Origin: Photobacterium salinisoli
Lineage (GTDB): Bacteria; Pseudomonadota; Gammaproteobacteria; Enterobacterales; Vibrionaceae
Length of the DNA: 64,000 nt
Direction of reading: 5' to 3'
Assembly: GCF_003614885.1 (NCBI RefSeq)
Contig: NZ_QZMS01000007.1
Location: 682,001-746,000, forward strand
The notes below the pieces were generated by a model. The model saw only the letters and a program-made list of their open reading frames with translations. It was not told the origin of the DNA and ran no database searches. Made by a program: the position numbers and the translations under genes. Positions 28,557 to 37,460 of the stretch are shown piece by piece (the first letter of the stretch is position 1; each line of letters opens with the position of its first letter).

Positions 28557-29219
28557 TCAATCGTCGCTGCCCATGATGCCCAGAATTTGCAGCAGGCTCA
28601 GGAACAGGTTGTAAATAGACACATACAGCGTCACGGTTGCAGAGATATAGTTTGTCTCACCGCCGCGAACAATCGACTGAGTAGTCAGCAGGATTGCCGC
28701 AGAAGAGAAAAGCACAAACATTCCGCTGATCACTAGAGACAGCATTGGCATTTGCAGGAAGATGTTTGCAATCACAGCAACCACGATAGCAATAAAGCCA
28801 GCCAGCAGCATGCCGCTCAGGAATGACAGATCGCGCTTAGTGGTCAGTGCATAAGCTGAACACGCCATGAAGGTCAGTGCAGTACCGCCCAGTGCCGGCA
28901 TGATCACGTGTCCCATACCTGCGCCAATGTACATGTTCAGGATTGGGCCAAGGGTATAACCCATGAAACCAGTGAGCAGGAAGGTAAAGACCAGGCCCAG
29001 ACCGCTGTCACGGTTCTTTTCTGTCAGGAACAGTAAACCGTAAAAGCCAACCAGGGTGATGATGATTCCAGGATGCGGCAGGTTCATTGCCATAGAAACA
29101 CCGGCTACCACGGCTGACCACAGTAAGGTCAGGGATAGCAGGAAATAAGTGTTACGCAGAACCTTGTTAGTTGACAGTACGCCTTCGTAGCCATTACTAC
29201 GGACAATACGATCGTTCAT
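28557..29219 (-). CDS. yccA: Bax inhibitor-1 family membrane protein, FtsH modulator
   Basis: A 220-residue protein with seven hydrophobic helices of the Bax-inhibitor-1/LFG family, very close to E. coli YccA, which binds FtsH and is itself an FtsH substrate. The cytosolic N-terminus (NDRIVRSNGYEGVLSTNKVLRNTY) that FtsH grips in E. coli is conserved. It stands beside tusE as in enterobacteria and ends at a strong terminator. Confidence 0.92.
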   Translation of the reverse strand: MNDRIVRSNGYEGVLSTNKVLRNTYFLLSLTLLWSAVVAGVSMAMNLPHPGIIITLVGFYGLLFLTEKNRDSGLGLVFTFLLTGFMGYTLGPILNMYIGAGMGHVIMPALGGTALTFMACSAYALTTKRDLSFLSGMLLAGFIAIVVAVIANIFLQMPMLSLVISGMFVLFSSAAILLTTQSIVRGGETNYISATVTLYVSIYNLFLSLLQILGIMGSDD

Positions 29220-29435
29220 AAATGCTTCCCCTTAGGGTTAGTGTTAAAATCTACTATGCCATATATGGCGGCAACGCCGGCAAGTTTCAATAGTAACTAA
29301 TTGAAACTTTGAACCGAAATTGAAAAAATCGTTGTAACTATTGGCTTAAATATACTGGAGACAGTGCCAATACCTATGATCAAAGATGTAACAGTGTGTA
29401 AATCTGACGGTTTGACCCGTCTGGTTCAGGCAAGA

Positions 29436-30632
29436 CTAGCGTATCGGAGGTGCATAATGCAAACCTCCCTGCGTCCAGAGACTGTTTTGTGCCCGCTGAA
29501 TATGAAGCGGAGACTGGATACCGACTGTACGATCAAAGCTTTCGCCGTAATTACCCACTTGCTTGATAATTTGATAAGCCCAGTCTGGTTTCAGGCCCAG
29601 GCTTTTTCCCTGTGGGCCGTCTAAGCCAAGAAACCGGCGTACTTCAGGAATATTACTGCTTTTCATCTCGTCGATATTTTGCGAGTTGATCCCCAACTCC
29701 TCGGCATTGATCATGGCATTGAGCGTCCATTTCACTATGTTGTACCACTGATCGTCTCCCTGGCGGACCACAGGCCCCAGCGGCTCTTTGGAAATGATGT
29801 CCGGTAAAATAATCGCGTCTTCGGCATTTTTGAGATTCAGCCTTAAACCGTAAAGTCCGGATTGATCCGCAGTCAGTACATCGCATCGGCCCTCTTCAAA
29901 ACCCATAATAGTTTCCTGAGCGGTATCAAACGGCACTAGCGTGTATATCAGGTTATTGAGTTTGAAGTAGTCTTCAAGGTTCAGTTCGGTGGTGGTCCCG
30001 GACTGAACGCAAATGGTTGCACCAGCCAAATCTTCCGCTCGATTGGCATTGAGGGATTTTTTCACCATGAAGCCCTGGCCATCGAAATACAGGATGCCGG
30101 CAAAATGCAGTTCGAGCGCTGTGTCGCGCTGTAAGGTCCAGGTGGTATTGCGCGAGAGTATGTCTATGTCACCTTTCTGCAGCGCCGTAAAGCGCTCCCT
30201 GGCATTGAGAGGGATAAATTTTACTTTGCTTTTATCACCCAAGGTTGCAGCAGCGACTGCCTGACAGAACTCCACATCCAGGCCAAACCATTCGCCTTGC
30301 TGATTGGGCATGGAAAAGCCGGGGAGCCCGGTACTGACTCCGCATTCGAGGTAACCTTTTTCTGTTATACGCTGTAAGGTCGGGGAAAAGCTAATTTGTT
30401 TGCTCAGCCGGTTCCTGAGCGTATTGACTTCTTGTTCAAGCTCTTCAACACGTTGCGAATCCTGACTCAGGGCATTTTGAACCGGCTGCTCTTCCATCTG
30501 CTGTTCAAGCATCTCGACTTTATTTTCCAGCGCTTTTATTAGCGCTTTGTCTTGTGCATTGTTGCGATCGCACCCTGAGATCATCAGCAGGCATAGGGTC
30601 CCCAGCAGACAAGCCTGAATCGTGTCCGTCAT
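29436..30632 (-). CDS. Lipidated family-3 solute-binding protein with coiled-coil stalk
   Basis: A 398-residue lipoprotein. The signal peptide ends in the lipobox LMISGC. Residues of about 25-90 form a heptad-rich coiled coil (ALENKVEMLEQQMEEQ, VEELEQEVNTLRNRL), followed by a full family-3 amino-acid-binding domain of the AapJ type (GYLECGVSTGLPGFS, FGLDVEFCQAVAAA, FTALQKGDIDILSRNTTWT). No ABC permease or ATPase gene is adjacent. A stalked, orphan binding protein could feed a distant transporter or act as a sensor; neither is shown. The start ATG 30632 has AAGGA before it; an upstream in-frame extension is unlikely. Confidence 0.85.
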   Translation of the reverse strand: MTDTIQACLLGTLCLLMISGCDRNNAQDKALIKALENKVEMLEQQMEEQPVQNALSQDSQRVEELEQEVNTLRNRLSKQISFSPTLQRITEKGYLECGVSTGLPGFSMPNQQGEWFGLDVEFCQAVAAATLGDKSKVKFIPLNARERFTALQKGDIDILSRNTTWTLQRDTALELHFAGILYFDGQGFMVKKSLNANRAEDLAGATICVQSGTTTELNLEDYFKLNNLIYTLVPFDTAQETIMGFEEGRCDVLTADQSGLYGLRLNLKNAEDAIILPDIISKEPLGPVVRQGDDQWYNIVKWTLNAMINAEELGINSQNIDEMKSSNIPEVRRFLGLDGPQGKSLGLKPDWAYQIIKQVGNYGESFDRTVGIQSPLHIQRAQNSLWTQGGLHYAPPIR

Positions 30633-30747
30633 AACGTGTCCTTCTGCTTCTTCATGGCCTGTTGGTGAGAACCGACAGGTAATGCTCATTAATAGAAATA
30701 TCAATCTTCAGTATAGGAATCGTTGACGGATGTGCGAGTATCAATAT

Positions 30748-31521
30748 TTATAAAGGTATCAGTGGCTTGACTGGTGACATGTTAATCACCTCTCGTTTAG
30801 CAAACAGATCAGTCAGTATCCGGGTTTCCATATCGGTGGCAGGGCGGCTGGCGGTCAGCCGGAGAAGAGGATCTTTTGAGCTTACCTGCCGGGTCATTGC
30901 GTCCAGATCCACAACTGAAAGCAGTGCATGAAATTTGTGCACATAGTCGCGGGTTTCCTTCGGTAACGTCAGTGCAGTGAACTGGCGGCTGTTGGCTTTT
31001 TTCATGGCTCGGCCGACTCTGCCTTCGCCGGCATTGTAAGCGGCCAGTGTCAGCGCAAGGTCCTGATCGAACTTGTTGTACAGAAATGACAGGTAAGCGA
31101 CGGCGGCCTGAGTGCTTTTTTTGATATCAAAGCGTTCGTCGTTATCGGCTTGTACCTGTAATCCGAATCGTTCGGCAGTGGCCGGGATCAGCTGCCACAG
31201 ACCGGCTGCATTGGCTGATGAGACGGCATCCACTCTGAAGGTGGATTCTATCATGGGCAGTAACGCCAGGTTGGCAGGGAGTTGTTTGTCACGCAGAGCC
31301 TGTTCAATATCAAGCAGTGTTTCTTTATTGCGCAGCAGGTGTTGCTCAATCAGCTGGCGGTGGGGCAATAACTTCTCGACCTGTGCCTGCAAGGCATCGG
31401 CACTGAGAGAAAAAGACGACGATGCCGGGCTGGCTAATGCGAAACCCGGCAGGATAATCAGTGTGAACCAACAACAGAAACCAACCCACAAGCAGGAGCC
31501 GGTTTTGCGGGCAATCGTCAT
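30748..31521 (-). CDS. Exported lytic transglycosylase of the lateral flagellar cluster
   Basis: A 257-residue periplasmic protein with a signal peptide (cleavage near ALA-S, residue 30) and an SLT domain. Catalytic Glu is E92 in LLPMIESTF, followed by AAGLWQLIPATAERFG and AYNAGEGRVGRA. It cleaves peptidoglycan glycan strands. It lies 1 bp behind flgN in the flgA-flgM-flgN minus-strand group, while the FlgJ encoded here lacks the muramidase domain. I infer that this enzyme opens the wall for the lateral rod. Confidence 0.88.
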   Translation of the reverse strand: MTIARKTGSCLWVGFCCWFTLIILPGFALASPASSSFSLSADALQAQVEKLLPHRQLIEQHLLRNKETLLDIEQALRDKQLPANLALLPMIESTFRVDAVSSANAAGLWQLIPATAERFGLQVQADNDERFDIKKSTQAAVAYLSFLYNKFDQDLALTLAAYNAGEGRVGRAMKKANSRQFTALTLPKETRDYVHKFHALLSVVDLDAMTRQVSSKDPLLRLTASRPATDMETRILTDLFAKREVINMSPVKPLIPL

Positions 31522-31522
31522 A

Positions 31523-31954
31523 TCAGCTCTGCATCAATGCCGTACCATAGGCAGGTTCGCCCTTAATCTGCATCAGCAATTCACCGTACGAGGCGGACAG
31601 ATTGCCGTTTACCTGATTGGTTTTCTGGCAGGACTGAATATGATTCTCCAGTTGCTGCCAGCTTTGGCGAACCTGAGCATTCAGTGGTGACGGCAGTTTT
31701 TTCATCAGTATTGTCATACCTTGTTTATCGGCAGACAGTCCGAGCTGTTGTAATAACTGCCTGCGTTGCGAGGCACTGTGCTGAAGCTGAGCAAGCAAGT
31801 GTTCCTGCTTTTTTACCAGTTCGGTTAATGTTGTGCCGTTAAATTGCAGATAACTGGCTTGCTGCCTTAATAACAGTTGGCCGAGTTGCTGGTAAGCCTG
31901 AAGATCGTGGCGGATCCCCTGAATCAGTGCTTTCACTATCTGCTGCTTGCTCAT
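31523..31954 (-). CDS. flgN: FlgN-type export chaperone, lateral flagella
   Basis: A 143-residue, Gln-rich, all-helical protein of the FlgN family, the chaperone that delivers FlgK and FlgL to the export gate. It follows flgM with overlap: an ATG at 31966 is possible, but GAGG is correctly spaced for ATG 31954. The assignment rests on moderate similarity (LVKKQEHLLAQL, LLQQLGLS) and on its position after flgM. Confidence 0.85.
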   Translation of the reverse strand: MSKQQIVKALIQGIRHDLQAYQQLGQLLLRQQASYLQFNGTTLTELVKKQEHLLAQLQHSASQRRQLLQQLGLSADKQGMTILMKKLPSPLNAQVRQSWQQLENHIQSCQKTNQVNGNLSASYGELLMQIKGEPAYGTALMQS

Positions 31955-31962
31955 GTCTGGCC

Positions 31963-32244
31963 TCATTCGTGTCCGGTGTGAAATTCCAGAATCGCGCTGG
32001 ACAGGGTATCAATGTCCAGTTTGAGATCGCCTTTTGCCAGTGCCTGCTTCACCGCATTCACTTTATCCATATCGATGTCCGGTAAGTCGGCCAGTTTTTC
32101 CTGCGCCTGTGAAATGATCTGGTTGCTGGCGCTGATCACTGGCTCCAGGCCTTTTGACTTACCTGCGGTTTCCACTTGTGCCGGGCTGGACGGACGCTGA
32201 GTTGACGACGCCACTTGAGAATTAATTACTTTGTCAATTTTCAT
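31963..32244 (-). CDS. flgM: Anti-sigma-28 factor FlgM, lateral flagella
   Basis: A 93-residue protein starting MKIDKVINSQV, with the C-terminal sigma-28-binding helices (KVNAVKQALAKGDLKLDIDTLSSAIL). It holds the lateral sigma-28 (fliA here, lafS in V. parahaemolyticus) inactive until the hook is finished and FlgM is exported. It sits between flgA and flgN in the usual order. Confidence 0.92.
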   Translation of the reverse strand: MKIDKVINSQVASSTQRPSSPAQVETAGKSKGLEPVISASNQIISQAQEKLADLPDIDMDKVNAVKQALAKGDLKLDIDTLSSAILEFHTGHE

Positions 32245-32310
32245 GAATGTATCCTGCTCGCTTTTTCTACCGCTTGAATTTAAGTATCTGCTAAAGAGGA
32301 AGTGCGACCG

Positions 32311-32324
32311 CTTCCGGGCGGAAA
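32311..32324. promoter_or_regulatory. TTCCGC-type dyad upstream of flgM
   Basis: On the minus strand the 14 bp read TTTCCGCCCGGAAG, an inverted pair TTCCG/CGGAA about 70 bp before flgM. It resembles the TTCCGCTT boxes found upstream of the two sigma-54 promoters of this cluster, but no sigma-54 core follows it here. Confidence 0.35.
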
Positions 32325-33137
32325 TTAAAAAATAGTTTCAACTTTTCCACGCTCGACCACTAAAGCCTGAATGACCTTTCCTGAACTGATATTGCGGACA
32401 GAAACCTGCTCACCTTTAACACCATTTTGTAAGGCTTCTCCTTTCATACTGGCTTCCAGGCCATTTTTACTGGCCACTATGACGACAGCATCGCCTTCCT
32501 CGACCAGCCACAGCGGCTGGAGCTGCAATGGGTTGATGATCTGGCCACTGCGAATACGCCTTAAGGTTCGCTGACCAATGAGCTGTTCGGGGCGGGTCGC
32601 AAACGCTTCATTGCGGCTCAGTGTCAAGGTTTGGGATGTGAGCATAGTCGCCGACAGCTTGGTATCCCGCCGGATGTGTGTTGTCGAGACGATCACCGGC
32701 AACCGGATACTGACCTGCGCCGTAATATTCAGTTTCCATGGCTGGGGGCCGGACTGGCATTCAATCTGACGGCGCAGATAGCCCACCGGCAGGCTCTGCT
32801 GATCGGCGGCGCTGATATACAGCGCAGTATCACAGGCCGGGAGGTGATCAACCGAAGCCGGCACACTGATACTGATCTCAGTGTGATAGTCCGGCCATTG
32901 TTGTCTGGACGCATAACTGGCGATTTCCTGCTCTATCTGAGTCTGAGTCCAGGCCACCAGTTCGGACTCATCCTGCTTGTTGCCGCTGTCGGCCAGAGTG
33001 GCAGAAGGGAGCATTAATACTGCTGCCCACAGCGCGAGCAGGTGGCCGGATTGCCTGTTTCCTGATTTCCGCTTATGTGTGAAAGGGCGGAAGTTCCGCT
33101 TCCCTTTCTCTTTGTAACTTATTGAAAAATAATACAT
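32325..33137 (-). CDS. flgA: Flagellar P-ring assembly chaperone FlgA, lateral flagella
   Basis: A 270-residue protein with the SAF domain typical of FlgA (VIVSTTHIRRDTKLSATML, RIRSGQIINPLQLQP, VVIVASKNGLEASMKG). It is a periplasmic chaperone for FlgI. The hydrophobic export signal (LLALWAAVLMLPSATLA) lies unusually deep at residues 34-50. ATG 33137 has no visible ribosome-binding site, so the true start may be a rare codon further in. The 5' part overlaps the enhancer boxes of the divergent flgB promoter. Confidence 0.88.
   Translation of the reverse strand: MYYFSISYKEKGKRNFRPFTHKRKSGNRQSGHLLALWAAVLMLPSATLADSGNKQDESELVAWTQTQIEQEIASYASRQQWPDYHTEISISVPASVDHLPACDTALYISAADQQSLPVGYLRRQIECQSGPQPWKLNITAQVSIRLPVIVSTTHIRRDTKLSATMLTSQTLTLSRNEAFATRPEQLIGQRTLRRIRSGQIINPLQLQPLWLVEEGDAVVIVASKNGLEASMKGEALQNGVKGEQVSVRNISSGKVIQALVVERGKVETIF
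33066..33099 (+). promoter_or_regulatory. Candidate enhancer (activator) sites for the flgB sigma-54 promoter
   Basis: TTTCCGCTT (33066-33074) and the 13-bp dyad GCGGAAGTTCCGC (33087-33099) lie 46-79 bp before the -24 element. The identical 9-mer occurs upstream of the fliD sigma-54 promoter. Spacing fits binding of a NtrC-type activator such as LafK. Confidence 0.55.
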
Positions 33138-33144
33138 AAAATAT

Positions 33145-33160
33145 TGGCATGTTTCTTGTT
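33145..33160 (+). promoter_or_regulatory. Sigma-54 promoter of flgBCDEFGHIJKL
   Basis: TGGCATG-N4-TTGTT against the consensus TGGCACG-N4-TTGCT, 42 bp before flgB. Lateral class 2 flagellar operons in Vibrio are known to depend on sigma-54. Confidence 0.8.
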
Positions 33161-33201
33161 AGTAGTCATGGTGCAAGCGTGACCGATTTAAAGGAAAAAC
33201 A

Positions 33202-33561
33202 ATGGCGATCAGTTTTGAAAATGCGCTGGGTGTCCATCCTGATGCGCTTAATTTCAGGGTACAGCGCAGCAAAGTATTGGCAAGCAACTTAGCAAATGTC
33301 GATACCCCTGGATATCTCGCCAGAGACCTGGCGTTTGAAAGCGTGATGAAAAACACAAGCTCACGGGTGGATACACCCCCACCGCAATTGGATGTGAGCG
33401 CGAAATACCGGGTGCCGTACCAGAACAGCAAAACCGGTAACACTGTTGAACTGGGCGTGGAACAAGCCAAGTTTGCCCAGAACAACATGGATTTTCAAAC
33501 CAGTCTGACGTTTATGAACATGAAGTTCAGCGGACTGGCCAAAGCAATTGAGGGTCGTTAA
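33202..33561 (+). CDS. flgB: Flagellar proximal rod protein FlgB, lateral
   Basis: A 119-residue rod protein with the N-terminal LASNLANVDTPGYLARDL block and the C-terminal NNMDFQTSLTFMNMKF helix that rod proteins share. It is the first gene of an eleven-gene hook-basal-body operon preceded by a sigma-54 promoter. AAGGAAAAAC lies ahead of the ATG. Confidence 0.95.
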   Translation: MAISFENALGVHPDALNFRVQRSKVLASNLANVDTPGYLARDLAFESVMKNTSSRVDTPPPQLDVSAKYRVPYQNSKTGNTVELGVEQAKFAQNNMDFQTSLTFMNMKFSGLAKAIEGR

Positions 33562-33566
33562 TTACT

Positions 33567-34004
33567 ATGGCTTTTACGGACATCTACTCAATCGCTGGTT
33601 CTGCAATGACGGCGCAAACCGTCCGTCTGAATACGGTAGCCAGTAACCTGGCCAATGCCGATGCAGTAGCCAGCAATCCTAATGATGCTTACAAAGCGCT
33701 GAAACCTGTGTTTGCCACTGTGTACAGCCAGACACAATTATCTGCCGACAAAGATGTGTACCCGAATGCGGAAGTGCGCATTGTCGACGTGGTTCAGCAT
33801 GATGGCAAAGTGGATAAGCGTTTCGAACCGAATAACCCGCTGGCGAACGAAGAAGGCTATGTCTTCTATCCGGGCATCGACGTTGTAGCCGAAATGGCAG
33901 ACATGATGTCCGCCACCCGCAGTTACGAGACCAATGTTGAAGTGCTGGCCAATGTGAAAAGTATGCAGCAGGGCCTGCTGCGTCTGGGGGAGGGTAACCG
34001 ATGA
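33567..34004 (+). CDS. flgC: Flagellar proximal rod protein FlgC, lateral
   Basis: A 145-residue rod protein with the flg_bb_rod motif (LNTVASNLANADAVASN) and the C-terminal TRSYETNVEVLANVKSMQQ. It lies 5 bp after flgB, and its end overlaps flgD by 4 bp (ATGA). Confidence 0.95.
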   Translation: MAFTDIYSIAGSAMTAQTVRLNTVASNLANADAVASNPNDAYKALKPVFATVYSQTQLSADKDVYPNAEVRIVDVVQHDGKVDKRFEPNNPLANEEGYVFYPGIDVVAEMADMMSATRSYETNVEVLANVKSMQQGLLRLGEGNR

Positions 34005-34678
34005 GCTTAGCACAATATACCGCTTTATCCGGGGATAGCCCGACAACCACAAGCGGCAATACCGGTGTTCAGGCAAACCGTGCCAGTGATAACAGTGCGG
34101 ATGCGCTGCAGAACGAGTTCCTGACCCTAATGGTGGCTCAGATCCAGAATCAGGATCCGCTCAACCCGCTGGACGGCACCGAATATGTCGGTCAGCTGGC
34201 GCAGTTCTCTCAGGTTCAGAGCACCGAGAATATGTCCAAGATGATGCAGAACAGCATGGTCTTGATGGACAACATGCAGGTACTGGCAACGGCGGGTTTA
34301 GTGGGACAGACAGTGTATGTCAGCACTAATGAAATGACCCTGGGTGAAGGTACCCAGAGCGGCAAGATTGAACTGGCGCACGCGTCTAATCAGGTGAACC
34401 TGCTGCTGGAAGATGACTATGGCCGTGTGACCAAAGTACCGCTGGGCGCACACGGCGCAGGCGATGTGGATTTCACCATTGACCCGGAAGCGCTGGAGCT
34501 GCCTGAAGGAAACTACACAGTGTCGGTGGAAGTTCAGTCCGGCCAGACCGAGCCTAAGGTGCTGCTGGCCGGTCAGGTTGAACAAGTACGTGTTCCAAGT
34601 AACGGGGGCTCAGCCCTGGTCAATGTTGCCGGTGTCGGCAGCGTTCCTTTCTACCAGATTAGCCAGTTCGGCAGCTGA
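34001..34678 (+). CDS. flgD: Flagellar hook-capping (scaffold) protein FlgD, lateral
   Basis: A 225-residue scaffold for hook assembly that is discarded later. The family hallmark QNQDPLNPLDGTEYVGQLAQ is at about residue 48, followed by FSQVQSTENM, and the C-terminal FlgD Ig-like/Tudor region completes it. It overlaps flgC by 4 bp. Confidence 0.95.
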   Translation: MSLAQYTALSGDSPTTTSGNTGVQANRASDNSADALQNEFLTLMVAQIQNQDPLNPLDGTEYVGQLAQFSQVQSTENMSKMMQNSMVLMDNMQVLATAGLVGQTVYVSTNEMTLGEGTQSGKIELAHASNQVNLLLEDDYGRVTKVPLGAHGAGDVDFTIDPEALELPEGNYTVSVEVQSGQTEPKVLLAGQVEQVRVPSNGGSALVNVAGVGSVPFYQISQFGS

Positions 34679-34704
34679 TTTTCATACAAATTAACGAGGA
34701 TATT

Positions 34705-35892
34705 ATGAGTTTTGATATCGCGCTGAGTGGCCTGGGAGCCACCAATACACAGCTGAATACCATCAGTAACAACATTGCAAACGTGTCAACCACAGGCTTT
34801 AAAGAGTCACGTACTGAGTTCTCTTCTGTTTACAACGGTATTCAGGCCGGTGGTGTTGAAGTGGCTGCCATCTCTCAGAATTTTGATAAAAACGGTTCTG
34901 TGAGCGGCACAGGTCGTTCATTGGATCTGGCTATTGGCGGTAATGGCTTTTTCGTCACCAAAGACACCAGCGGCCAGGTGGTTTATACCCGCTCTGGCGT
35001 GTTTAACACTGATAAAGACAATTACATCGTCAGTAACACTGGCATGAAGCTGCAAGGTTATACCGTTGACGCGAATAACAACCTGCAATCGGGCGCTGTG
35101 GGCGATCTGCAAATTAAAACCGCGTCACTGGCTGCACAAGCCACCGATCGTGTGGATTTTGTGGCGAACTTCGACTCACGCGTGAACACACCTGCGGTTG
35201 CGCCATTCGACATGGCTGATCACGATACGTATAACTCTTCTTACACGACCAAGGTGTATGACTCGCTGGGTAATCCGCACACCATGACCCAGTATTTCGT
35301 GAAAACCGGTGCCAATGCCTGGGATATTCATGTGTCTGTTGACGGTGCTGCGCCAGCGACCACGCAAGCGGCCACGTTTAATACCGACGGTACGCTGGCA
35401 ACCCCTGCGGCCCCTTTCAATGTTGCCTTTAACCCTGCCGGTGCTGACCCTATGAGTGTGGATATCGACCTGCTGGGTACCACCCAGTTCGGCGCCGATT
35501 TCGGCACCAGCACCAACAACCCTAACGGTTATTCATCAGGTGAGCTGACAGGCGTGCGTGTGGAAGACAACGGCATGGTATACGCCACTTACACCAACGG
35601 TCAGTCTCTGCTTCAGGGTCAGGTCATGCTGGCCGATTTTGCTAACCCACAAGCCCTGGTCAAAGTCAGCAACACTGGCTGGCAGCAAAGCTTTGGCTCT
35701 GGTGCACCGATTACCGGTCAGCCTGGCAGCGGTATTCTGGGCAGCCTGACGCCGGGAGCACTGGAAGGCTCTAACGTGGACCTGACCAGCGAACTGGTCA
35801 ACCTGATGACAGCACAGCGTAACTATCAGGCGAACGCCAAAACCATCTCGACCACAGAGCAGCTGACTCAAGCGCTGTTCAACGCGATTTAA
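34705..35892 (+). CDS. flgE: Flagellar hook protein FlgE, lateral
   Basis: A 395-residue hook subunit, with N-terminal LSGLGATNTQLNTISNNIAN and C-terminal LEGSNVDLTSELVNLMTAQR. The variable middle region (about residues 150-280) is rich in Ala, Thr and Asp. Length is typical of lateral FlgE. AACGAGGAT precedes the ATG. Confidence 0.95.
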   Translation: MSFDIALSGLGATNTQLNTISNNIANVSTTGFKESRTEFSSVYNGIQAGGVEVAAISQNFDKNGSVSGTGRSLDLAIGGNGFFVTKDTSGQVVYTRSGVFNTDKDNYIVSNTGMKLQGYTVDANNNLQSGAVGDLQIKTASLAAQATDRVDFVANFDSRVNTPAVAPFDMADHDTYNSSYTTKVYDSLGNPHTMTQYFVKTGANAWDIHVSVDGAAPATTQAATFNTDGTLATPAAPFNVAFNPAGADPMSVDIDLLGTTQFGADFGTSTNNPNGYSSGELTGVRVEDNGMVYATYTNGQSLLQGQVMLADFANPQALVKVSNTGWQQSFGSGAPITGQPGSGILGSLTPGALEGSNVDLTSELVNLMTAQRNYQANAKTISTTEQLTQALFNAI

Positions 35893-35902
35893 GGGTTAGT
35901 TG

Positions 35903-36634
35903 ATGGATAGCTTGTTATACACAGCAACCAGTGGAGCAAGTCGGGTACTGAGCGCACAGCAGGTGCGCTCAAACAACCTGTCGAATGCCGATACCACAGG
36001 TTTTCGTGCCGACATGGAAAGAGCCAGAAGTTACGCCGTTCAGGGGCGCGGTTTTGACGGCAGCACTATGGTGGTGACGAACTCGGCCTCGACCCGTTTT
36101 GATGCCGGTGACATGGTGAAAACCGGCCGCAAACTGGATATCGCCATCAATGGCGAAGGTTTTCTGACAGTACAGAGTCCGGATGGCGGCGAGTCATACA
36201 CCCGGGCCGGTAACCTGAAAATTGACCAGCAGGGCAATCTGACAGTCAACGGTTTTCCTGTGATGGCAGAAGGCGAGCCAATCGTTATTCCGCCTAACCA
36301 GAGCATTGAAATCAGTGAAACCGGCATGGTGACTGTGATTCCGCCGGGTGGTGGCGCAGAGCTGGAAGTCGGTCAGTTAAAACTGGTCAATCCGAATATT
36401 GCCGATGTTCAGAAAATGAATGATGGCTTGTTTCAGGCTCGCAACGGTAATGATTTCGCCGCGGATGCCACAGTGCGTCTGGCACCTGAGCACCTGGAAG
36501 GCAGTAACGTTTCCGCGATTGAAGAACTGGTCAGCGTGATGTCGCTGACGCGTAATTTCGAAATGCAGGTGCGGATGATGAAGACCGCAGAAAAACTCGC
36601 TCAGGCTGGTAACCGCCTGTTGCGTAACGGCTAA
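35903..36634 (+). CDS. flgF: Flagellar distal rod protein FlgF, lateral
   Basis: A 243-residue rod protein with LLYTATSGASRVLSAQQVRS and the C-terminal LEGSNVSAIEELVSVMSLTR. A TTG directly before the ATG is in frame, but AAGGG is spaced for ATG 35903. It lies 10 bp after flgE. Confidence 0.94.
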   Translation: MDSLLYTATSGASRVLSAQQVRSNNLSNADTTGFRADMERARSYAVQGRGFDGSTMVVTNSASTRFDAGDMVKTGRKLDIAINGEGFLTVQSPDGGESYTRAGNLKIDQQGNLTVNGFPVMAEGEPIVIPPNQSIEISETGMVTVIPPGGGAELEVGQLKLVNPNIADVQKMNDGLFQARNGNDFAADATVRLAPEHLEGSNVSAIEELVSVMSLTRNFEMQVRMMKTAEKLAQAGNRLLRNG

Positions 36635-36651
36635 TAAGAAGGAGAGATCAC

Positions 36652-37437
36652 ATGCATTCTGCATTATGGGTCAGCAAAACGGGCATGGCGGCGCAAGACA
36701 CTAAGATGACCGCCATCTCGAACAACCTGGCAAACGTTAACACAGTAGGTTTTAAGCGCGACCGCGTTGTTTTTGAAGACCTCTTCTACACCATTCAGCG
36801 TCAGCCTGGTGCGCCGGTCGATCAGGTTAACGAACTGCCGACAGGTGTGCAGTTGGGTAGCGGTGTGCGCGTCGTCGGCACACAAAAAGTGTTTACCCAG
36901 GGCAATTCGCAGAACACCAGTCAGGAATTGGATATGGCCATCATGGGTGGCGGTTTTTTCCAGATTGAAAACTCTGACGGTGAAGTCATGTACAGCCGCA
37001 ACGGCCAGTTTCATGTCAACTCGGAAGGCCTGATTGTTAATACTCAGGGTTTGCCTCTGATCCCTCAAATTGAGATTCCGGATACGGCTACCCGCATTAG
37101 CATCGGTGTTGACGGCACAGTCTCTGCACAGGTTGCCGGTGATCCGCAGCCGCAGGAACTGGGTCAGATTACCCTGGCGCAGTTTGCTAACCCGGCCGGT
37201 CTGGAAGCGCTGGGCGGCAACCTGTACCGCGAGACAGAAGCCAGCGGTCAGCCGGATGAACTGGTGCCGGGCCTAGACGGTGCGGGCAGCATCAAACAGG
37301 GCGCACTGGAAGGCTCTAACGTGCAGGTGGTGGAAGAAATGGTCGATATGATCACCACGCAGCGTGCGTACGAAATGAACGCCAAAGTCGTCTCAGCTGC
37401 GGATGACATGCTGAAGTTTGTCGCGCAGTCAGTTTAA
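36652..37437 (+). CDS. flgG: Flagellar distal rod protein FlgG, lateral
   Basis: A 261-residue protein, the standard FlgG length. It begins MHSALWVSKTGMAAQDTKM and ends with EMVDMITTQRAYEMNAKVV, the family signature. AAGGAGAGATC precedes the ATG. It forms the distal rod through the L and P rings. Confidence 0.96.
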   Translation: MHSALWVSKTGMAAQDTKMTAISNNLANVNTVGFKRDRVVFEDLFYTIQRQPGAPVDQVNELPTGVQLGSGVRVVGTQKVFTQGNSQNTSQELDMAIMGGGFFQIENSDGEVMYSRNGQFHVNSEGLIVNTQGLPLIPQIEIPDTATRISIGVDGTVSAQVAGDPQPQELGQITLAQFANPAGLEALGGNLYRETEASGQPDELVPGLDGAGSIKQGALEGSNVQVVEEMVDMITTQRAYEMNAKVVSAADDMLKFVAQSV

Positions 37438-37460
37438 TGCTTACACCGAAAGGAAATCCT

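Noticed and set aside
29364..29624. 86-codon plus-strand frame behind yccA
   Set aside because: It overlaps the coding end of the solute-binding protein on the other strand and has no family features.
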